Assembly (NCBI GenBank): GCA_905213725.1
Contig: CAJMJM010000009.1
Location: 1-26,257, forward strand
DNA: 26,257 nucleotides
Direction: 5' to 3'
Source: Collinsella aerofaciens
GTDB lineage: Bacteria > Actinomycetota > Coriobacteriia > Coriobacteriales > Coriobacteriaceae
The notes under the pieces are model-generated. The model saw only the letters and a list, made by a program, of their open reading frames with translations. It ran no database searches and had not been told where the DNA came from. Positions 21,962 to 26,257 of the stretch are shown here, one piece after another. Both the position numbers and the translations under genes were made by a program. Within the stretch, counting starts at the first letter, position 1; every line of letters begins with the position of its first letter.

Positions 21962-23524
21962 TTAGTCAAACTGGGTAACATCGATCAGGCGATTGGCCAG
22001 CGAAAGGTCGCTCTCGATGGGCACGAACTCGTCGCCCACATGCATGAGCTCCTCGTCACCCTTCGCCAACAGCAAGACAATGGTGGGAGCATCGGGGTTG
22101 ACGTACTCCTCGCGCGCCGCCTTGAACGCCGCATGCACAGCGGCTTCGCGATCGAGGATGATCTTGTTCGGCGTATCGTCGGGAACATGTTCGGCAAGCT
22201 CGCGACAGACCTTCATCGGGTCCTCGTGAGCCGGGTCCTCGTTGGCAAAGATCATCAGGTCGGAATATGGTGCTGCCTCGCGCGGAAGCTGCTCGCGGCG
22301 CTCCTGTGCCTTGCCGCCGGCAGCGCCAAACACTGCGATAACCGGGCTGGCGGGAAACGCGCGCTTGACCGACGAGAAAAGCGAGCGGAACGAAAGCTGG
22401 TTGTGCGCGTAGTCGACGACACAAATCACGCGGCCGTCCTTCGACTCCACGACCTCCATACGACCCGGCACACGCAGTTTGGAGAGGCCCTTCTTGATAG
22501 CCTCGATACCGATGCCGATCTCGCGCGCAGCGGCGATAGCGACCAGCGCGTTCTCCACGTTAAAGTCTCCCGCGATACCCAGCAGGACCTTCTCCCCCGC
22601 CTCGGACTCGTCGGCACACAGGCCATGCAAGTTGAACTCGATGCTAAAGCCGACCATGCGTACGTCGCTCGCCCACAGGCTTGCCTCGGGATGCTCGACG
22701 CCAACGGTCACCAAGCGCTCGGCCGTCGACGCTGCCTCCAGCACACGGTCGACCTCTTCGGTGCCCAGATTCACCACAGCGGTCTTTGCCTGGTCAAAGA
22801 TCCTGAGTTTGCTCTCAAAATAATCCTCAAACGTGGGGTGTTCGATCGGCGAGATGTGGTCGCGGCCGATGTTGAGGAAGCACGCCACGTCAAACGGCAG
22901 ATTCTCGACGCGTTGGTACTTGAGCGCCTGGCTCGAGACCTCCATGACCATGGACTGGCGACCGGACGTGCGGCAGTTGGCGATATGGCGCCAGACCTCG
23001 GGGGCCTCGGGCGTAGTATTGGTGCTCTCATAGCACTCGATACCATCGTCGGTACTCACCGAGCCGATCATGCCGCAGGACTCGCCCGCCGCCTTGATGA
23101 TGGACTGGAGCATAAAAGCGGCCGTGGTCTTTCCCTTAGTGCCGGTGATGCCCACGATCTTGACGTCGTGGTCGGGACGGTCGTAGACCTCCGGCGGCAA
23201 CAGGGCCATGGCCGTGCGAACGCTATCAACAACCAGCATCGCAGCACCGCTCTCCTGCGCCAGCGGCTCCAGAGACTCGACCAGCGACTCCTCGCACACA
23301 AATGCGACGGCGCCCGCATCGAGCGCCATGCGCAAAAACGCGAGCTTAAAGGCAGCACCTTTGCAAAAGAACACGTCACCTGCCGAGACCGCGCGCGAAT
23401 CAAACGAGCAGCCGGTCACGGCACGCTCGTCAACCTGCTCTGATGCGCGCAGCTCGCCGCACACATCGAGAAGCTTGGCAAGCGTATCGACCGTGGTCAC
23501 GGTCGCGGAATCCGAATGGTGCAT
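21962..23524 (-). CDS. murE: UDP-N-acetylmuramoyl-tripeptide synthetase, probably L-lysine-type
   Basis: Adds the third amino acid to the peptidoglycan stem peptide, using ATP. The 520-residue Mur ligase has the P-loop GITGTKGKTT (125-134), TNTTPEAP for the UDP-substrate, MEVSSQAL, NIGRDHISPIEHP, a Lys in ESKLRIF that should be carbamylated (K239), and DYAHNQ. The residues that select the amino acid read NEDPAHEDP (428-436). Meso-diaminopimelate enzymes have DNPR here, while lysine enzymes have DNPA; this fits lysine or a similar diamino acid such as ornithine. The end (LLLAKGDEELMHVGDE) also differs from diaminopimelate-type enzymes. ATG at 23524, AAGGTG close ahead, and a clear promoter. 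Confidence 0.92.
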   Translation of the reverse strand: MHHSDSATVTTVDTLAKLLDVCGELRASEQVDERAVTGCSFDSRAVSAGDVFFCKGAAFKLAFLRMALDAGAVAFVCEESLVESLEPLAQESGAAMLVVDSVRTAMALLPPEVYDRPDHDVKIVGITGTKGKTTAAFMLQSIIKAAGESCGMIGSVSTDDGIECYESTNTTPEAPEVWRHIANCRTSGRQSMVMEVSSQALKYQRVENLPFDVACFLNIGRDHISPIEHPTFEDYFESKLRIFDQAKTAVVNLGTEEVDRVLEAASTAERLVTVGVEHPEASLWASDVRMVGFSIEFNLHGLCADESEAGEKVLLGIAGDFNVENALVAIAAAREIGIGIEAIKKGLSKLRVPGRMEVVESKDGRVICVVDYAHNQLSFRSLFSSVKRAFPASPVIAVFGAAGGKAQERREQLPREAAPYSDLMIFANEDPAHEDPMKVCRELAEHVPDDTPNKIILDREAAVHAAFKAAREEYVNPDAPTIVLLLAKGDEELMHVGDEFVPIESDLSLANRLIDVTQFD

Positions 23525-23558
23525 CTTTCACCTTTCTCAGCCATTTGGCAGGGACGGT

Positions 23559-23587
23559 TTTATAGTAACTGAAACGCACCCACGCAA
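23559..23587 (-). promoter_or_regulatory. Promoter of murE and following genes
   Basis: TTGCGT (23587-23582) and TATAAA (23564-23559) are 17 bases apart on the minus strand, about 35 bases before murE. The -35 begins inside the T-run of the asnB terminator, so asnB and murE are cleanly separate units. Confidence 0.7.
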
Positions 23588-23610
23588 AAACGGCTCCCGG
23601 AGGAGCCGTT
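23586..23610 (-). terminator. Intrinsic terminator of asnB
   Basis: AACGGCTCC (23589-23597) and GGAGCCGTT (23602-23610) form a perfect 9-bp stem with a 4-base loop; the minus strand continues TTTTTGCG. It lies 25 bases past the asnB stop. Confidence 0.93.
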
Positions 23611-23635
23611 ACGCGCAGGCGTTCGTCAGCCGAGG

Positions 23636-25516
23636 CTAGGCAGCCTGAACAGCGGGCTGGTCCTCGTCGATAAAGAAGCGCTTGTACCACACCAAGAACA
23701 CGAGCGGCGTATAGATCTTGCGCTGGAAATCGCCCTTGCCCGCAAAGTGCAGATCGAGCAGGTGCATGAGTTCGTCGGTATCGAAGAACTCGCTTGCCCA
23801 CGGCGCGGTGAAGTACTCCTTGACATAGTCGTACCACTTTTGCTCGCGCAGCCAGTTGACAATCGGCACCGGGAAGCCCACCTTGGGACGGGTGGCCCAC
23901 TCATCGGGCAGCGACTTGTTGGCAGCGTGGCGGAGTACCTGTTTGTTGCCGTTCTCGTTGATGCGGTAGCGGTCGGGAATGTGCTCGGCGAACTCCATGA
24001 CTTTGCGGTCCAGGAAGGGCACGCGCAGCTCCAGTGAGTGTGCCATGCACATCTTGTCGGCCTTGAGCAGAATGTCGCCCGGGAGCCACATGTTCATGTC
24101 CAGGTACTGCTTCTTGACCAGCTCGGGCTGACCCTTCACGCGCGCATAGATGGGAGCGGCAAGCTCGAAGGCGCCATCGCCGGTGTTGTACACGGGCTTG
24201 AGCACGCCGTCGACCTCGCGCTCCGGCCATACCAGAGCCTGTCCCAGGAACGACTTCTCGGGGATCTCGGCACCCTTGACCAGGAAGTTATGTCCCTTGA
24301 AGTACGGCATATGCAGCGCCAGGTTACCGAGCGCGCGACGGACGGGCAGCGGCACCATCTTTTTGTACTTGCGCACCGGGACCGTATCCTCGTAGTAGGC
24401 GTAGCCGCCAAAGAGTTCGTCGGCGCCTTCGCCCGAAAGCACCACGGTGACGTCCTTGCGGGCCATCTCGGCCAAGAACCACAGCGGCACGGAAGACAGG
24501 TTGGACTGCGGCTCGTCCATGTGATACTGGATGTCCTCGAGCGCACCGAAGAACTCGTCGGCGGTAATCATCTTGCGAACGTTTTCGACGCCGAGCTTAT
24601 CGGAAAGCTCCTTGGCGTAGTTGGTCTCGTTGAAGTTCTTGTAGTCAAAGCCCACCGAGAAGGTCTTGTCGGGCATGAGGCAAGCGGCGATGTAGCTGGA
24701 GTCGACGCCACCGGAGAGGAACGACGCGACCTTGACGTCGGCGATGCGATGGGCCTCGACGCTCTCGTGCACGACCTCGTCCAGCTCATCGACATACTCT
24801 TCGAACGGCTTCTCGACGGCAGAGTAATCGCAATCCCAGTAACGCTCGATGTTCATCTTGCCGGTCGGGATATCGACGGTAAAGTAGTGCGCCGGCGGCA
24901 GCTTGTAGACACCCTCGAAGAAGGTCTCCTCGGTTGCCGAATACTGCAGCGTCATGTACGGACGCAGAGCCTTTTTGTTGACCGCCTTGTGGAAGTGCGG
25001 GTAGTCCAGGAAGCTCTTGATCTCGGAACCAAAGAGCACGCCCGGAGCGCCGTCGCCCGCATCGGCCATGGGATAGTAGTAGAGCGGCTTGATGCCAAAG
25101 ATGTCGCGGGCGCCAAAAAGCTTGTTCTTCTTTTTGTCCCAGATGACGAAGGCGTACATACCGCGCAGGCGATCGAGAACGGCCTCGCCCCACTCCTCGT
25201 AGCCGTGCAGGAGGCTCTCGGTGTCGGCGCCGCAGTGGAACTTGTAGCCCTTGGCCTCGAGCTCGGAACGGAGTTCTTGGAAGTTGTAGATCTCGCCGTT
25301 GAAGACAATGACGACGCTACCGTCCTCGTTGGCCATGGGTTGGGCGCCAGCCTCGGTCAGGTCGAGGATCGACAGGCGGCGGAAGCCGAGGGCAACGCGG
25401 CCGTCGATAAACTGACCGCCCATGTCGGGACCGCGATGGACGATGCGGTCCATCATCTTGGTGAGCACCTCGGATTGGTTATCCGTCCCACCGACAAAAC
25501 CGACAAAACCGCACAT
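23636..25516 (-). CDS. asnB: Glutamine-hydrolysing asparagine synthetase
   Basis: Makes asparagine from aspartate, glutamine and ATP in the cytosol. The 626-residue protein starts MCGFVGFVGG, so Cys2 becomes the N-terminal nucleophile of the glutaminase domain (about 1-210, with RGPD at 28-31, FNGEIYN and GADTESLL). The synthetase domain begins about residue 240 and has the PP-loop SGGVDSS (268-274), VVLSGEGADELFGGY and the conserved ELRVPFLD. Length is normal for the bacterial AsnB type. ATG at 25516 is fixed by the need for Cys2 and has GAGGGG seven bases ahead. It is transcribed alone, with its own terminator, and divergently from tRNA-Val. Confidence 0.96.
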   Translation of the reverse strand: MCGFVGFVGGTDNQSEVLTKMMDRIVHRGPDMGGQFIDGRVALGFRRLSILDLTEAGAQPMANEDGSVVIVFNGEIYNFQELRSELEAKGYKFHCGADTESLLHGYEEWGEAVLDRLRGMYAFVIWDKKKNKLFGARDIFGIKPLYYYPMADAGDGAPGVLFGSEIKSFLDYPHFHKAVNKKALRPYMTLQYSATEETFFEGVYKLPPAHYFTVDIPTGKMNIERYWDCDYSAVEKPFEEYVDELDEVVHESVEAHRIADVKVASFLSGGVDSSYIAACLMPDKTFSVGFDYKNFNETNYAKELSDKLGVENVRKMITADEFFGALEDIQYHMDEPQSNLSSVPLWFLAEMARKDVTVVLSGEGADELFGGYAYYEDTVPVRKYKKMVPLPVRRALGNLALHMPYFKGHNFLVKGAEIPEKSFLGQALVWPEREVDGVLKPVYNTGDGAFELAAPIYARVKGQPELVKKQYLDMNMWLPGDILLKADKMCMAHSLELRVPFLDRKVMEFAEHIPDRYRINENGNKQVLRHAANKSLPDEWATRPKVGFPVPIVNWLREQKWYDYVKEYFTAPWASEFFDTDELMHLLDLHFAGKGDFQRKIYTPLVFLVWYKRFFIDEDQPAVQAA

Positions 25517-25567
25517 ATACTATCCCCTCTGCTGTTGCTGGGCATCAAATCGAATCAGTAGCTTTTG

Positions 25568-25573
25568 AGTATA
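25568..25573 (-). promoter_or_regulatory. -10 element of a probable asnB promoter
   Basis: TATACT on the minus strand lies about 52 bases before asnB. I see no convincing -35 at the right distance, so this is a partial promoter call. Confidence 0.4.
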
Positions 25574-25687
25574 CCCGAGGGCGTAAAGAGGGGCGGAATG
25601 TTCAGGCAATCTCAACTGAATCAGCTCCGCTGTGACACGCGCCGGTTACCTTTAATGGATATGAGGTGAATGGGGCGATTGTTTTGC

Positions 25688-25693
25688 TATACT
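25688..25693 (+). promoter_or_regulatory. -10 element of the tRNA-Val promoter
   Basis: TATACT lies 10 bases before the tRNA 5' end, the usual distance for a tRNA promoter. The -35 region (around 25665) is weak. Confidence 0.5.
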
Positions 25694-25703
25694 CTCTCCG
25701 CAC

Positions 25704-25779
25704 GGGCGATTGGCGCAACGGTTAGCGCAGGTGCTTTACACGCACAAGGCTGGGGGTTCGAATCCCTCATCGCCCACCA
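25704..25779 (+). tRNA. tRNA-Val (anticodon TAC)
   Basis: Acceptor GGGCGAT / ATCGCCC, D-arm GCGC...GCGC, anticodon loop TTTACAC (anticodon TAC), variable AGGCT, T-arm GGGGG-TTCGAAT-CCCTC, discriminator A and encoded CCA. The outermost pair of the anticodon stem is G-A by my folding, a small oddity. The last 18 bases are repeated twice exactly downstream (25946-25963, 26132-26149). Confidence 0.96.
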
Positions 25780-25788
25780 TTGAATTGG

Positions 25789-25818
25789 AAACGGTCCTCG
25801 AAAGGGGACCGTTTTTGT
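25789..25818 (+). terminator. Intrinsic terminator of tRNA-Val
   Basis: ACGGTCC (25791-25797) pairs with GGACCGT (25806-25812), with a further pair at each end, followed by TTTTTGTTT. It begins 10 bases after the tRNA CCA. Confidence 0.9.
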
Positions 25819-25820
25819 TT

Positions 25821-26004
25821 GGGCCCATTTCATGGGATTCGAACCCGCAAGGGTGCGGAGCTGAGGAAACGCGAAGCGTTTTCCAGCGCAGCACGCGAGG
25901 AGCGAAGCGACGAAGCGGATGCGGGCGGCGGAGCCGCACGCGGACATCCCTCATCGCCCACCACTGATTTGATAGGCTCCCAGCAATGGAAGCCTTTCTT
26001 TTTT
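25821..26004 (+). repeat. Tandem unit 1 with tRNA-Val 3'-end copy
   Basis: From GGGCCCA at 25821 to the next GGGCCCA at 26005 is one unit of 184 bases. In order: GGGATTCGAACCC (25834-25846, the reverse complement of a tRNA T-arm), a GC-rich block with hairpins GGAAACGC-GAA-GCGTTTTCC and GCGGC-GGA-GCCGC, the 18-base tRNA-Val 3' end (25946-25963, including CCA), and a terminator hairpin AGGCTCCCA / TGGAAGCCT (25974-25993, one mismatch) with a T-run. I find no real gene; open frames here are by-products of the repeat. Confidence 0.75.
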
Positions 26005-26190
26005 GGGCCCAGCGCATGGGATTCGAACCCGACAGGGTGCGGAGCTGAGGAAACGCGCAAGCGTTTTCCAGCGCAGCACGCGAGGGCCGTAGGCCCGAAC
26101 CGAAAGCGGGCGGCGTCAGCCGCACGCGGACATCCCTCATCGCCCACCACTGATTTGAAAGGCTCCCAGCAATGGGAGCCTTTCTTTTTT
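26005..26190 (+). repeat. Tandem unit 2 with tRNA-Val 3'-end copy
   Basis: From GGGCCCA at 26005 to the next at 26191, 186 bases, same order as unit 1. The stems are kept but loops differ: GGAAACGC-GCAA-type loop, a new GGGCC-GTA-GGCCC hairpin where unit 1 has GAGGAGCGAAG, and GCGGC-GTCA-GCCGC. The tRNA 3' end copy (26132-26149) is exact, and the terminator AGGCTCCCA / TGGGAGCCT (26160-26181) is perfect. Beyond 26197 the similarity stops, and I see nothing to annotate up to the window end. Confidence 0.75.
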
Positions 26191-26257
26191 GGGCCCATCG
26201 CAGGGTAGCGCGCAGAGTCGTGGTGTAAGAAGCAAGGGAGGGCCATCGCCTAGAATC

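Noticed and set aside
25762..26149. Genomic island bounded by tRNA-derived att sites
   Set aside because: Exact tRNA 3' end repeats are present, but only about 185 bases separate them and no integrase or cargo gene is in the window. A larger island to the right of 26257 cannot be excluded.
25687..26246. Several open frames on both strands over the tRNA-Val tandem units
   Set aside because: Their sequences consist of translated tRNA ends, terminators and hairpins repeated once per unit; such frames next to tRNA genes are well-known false genes.

Overview
The window looks like a piece of chromosome from a high-GC anaerobic gut actinobacterium of the class Coriobacteriia, most likely Collinsella or a close relative. 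This is an inference from the G+C-rich third codon positions, GGAGG-type ribosome binding sites, the mixture of Firmicutes-like and actinobacterial housekeeping genes (veg beside ispE, a lysine-type murE motif, a large BcrAD/BadFG activase) and the short intergenic hairpin repeats. Almost everything is on the minus strand. Only a truncated hipA at the left edge and a tRNA-Val near the right edge are on the plus strand. I see no integrase, transposase, phage gene or CRISPR array.

Left part (1-5038): the 3' end of a HipA-type toxin kinase gene, then pepD (M20 dipeptidase) and clpC (Clp unfoldase), each with its own terminator. Next (5231-10343) is a two-gene unit: a 1479-residue protein with two activase domains and 2-hydroxyacyl-CoA dehydratase-like parts, followed in overlap by a TetR-family regulator. 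A perfect 21-bp palindrome lies upstream of the pair and is a good operator candidate. Then come a small DUF2798 membrane protein behind a leader terminator, a cluster of palindromic repeats, and a single-polypeptide ThrE-type amino-acid exporter.

Middle part (13052-17811): lysS (with an appended EMAP/MetG-C-like tRNA-binding domain), greA, tatA, tRNA-Pro(CGG), ispE and veg. Intrinsic terminators separate most units. The gap between greA and lysS contains two mutually exclusive hairpins that could form an attenuator.

Right part (17995-25516): dtd, rdgB, rph, murI, a HAD phosphatase and murE, in close order from a clear promoter upstream of murE, then asnB. This group serves cell-wall precursor synthesis (murE, murI), RNA 3' processing (rph), nucleotide and aminoacyl-tRNA quality control (rdgB, dtd) and asparagine supply (asnB).

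Right edge (25704-26257): tRNA-Val(TAC) is followed by tandem units of about 185 bp. Each carries a terminator hairpin, an inverted T-arm-like sequence, a block of hairpins with conserved stems and changing loops, and an exact copy of the last 18 bases of the tRNA. This is the most unusual structure in the window. Three families of short hairpin repeats, several directly touching stop codons, are the other non-coding signal of interest.
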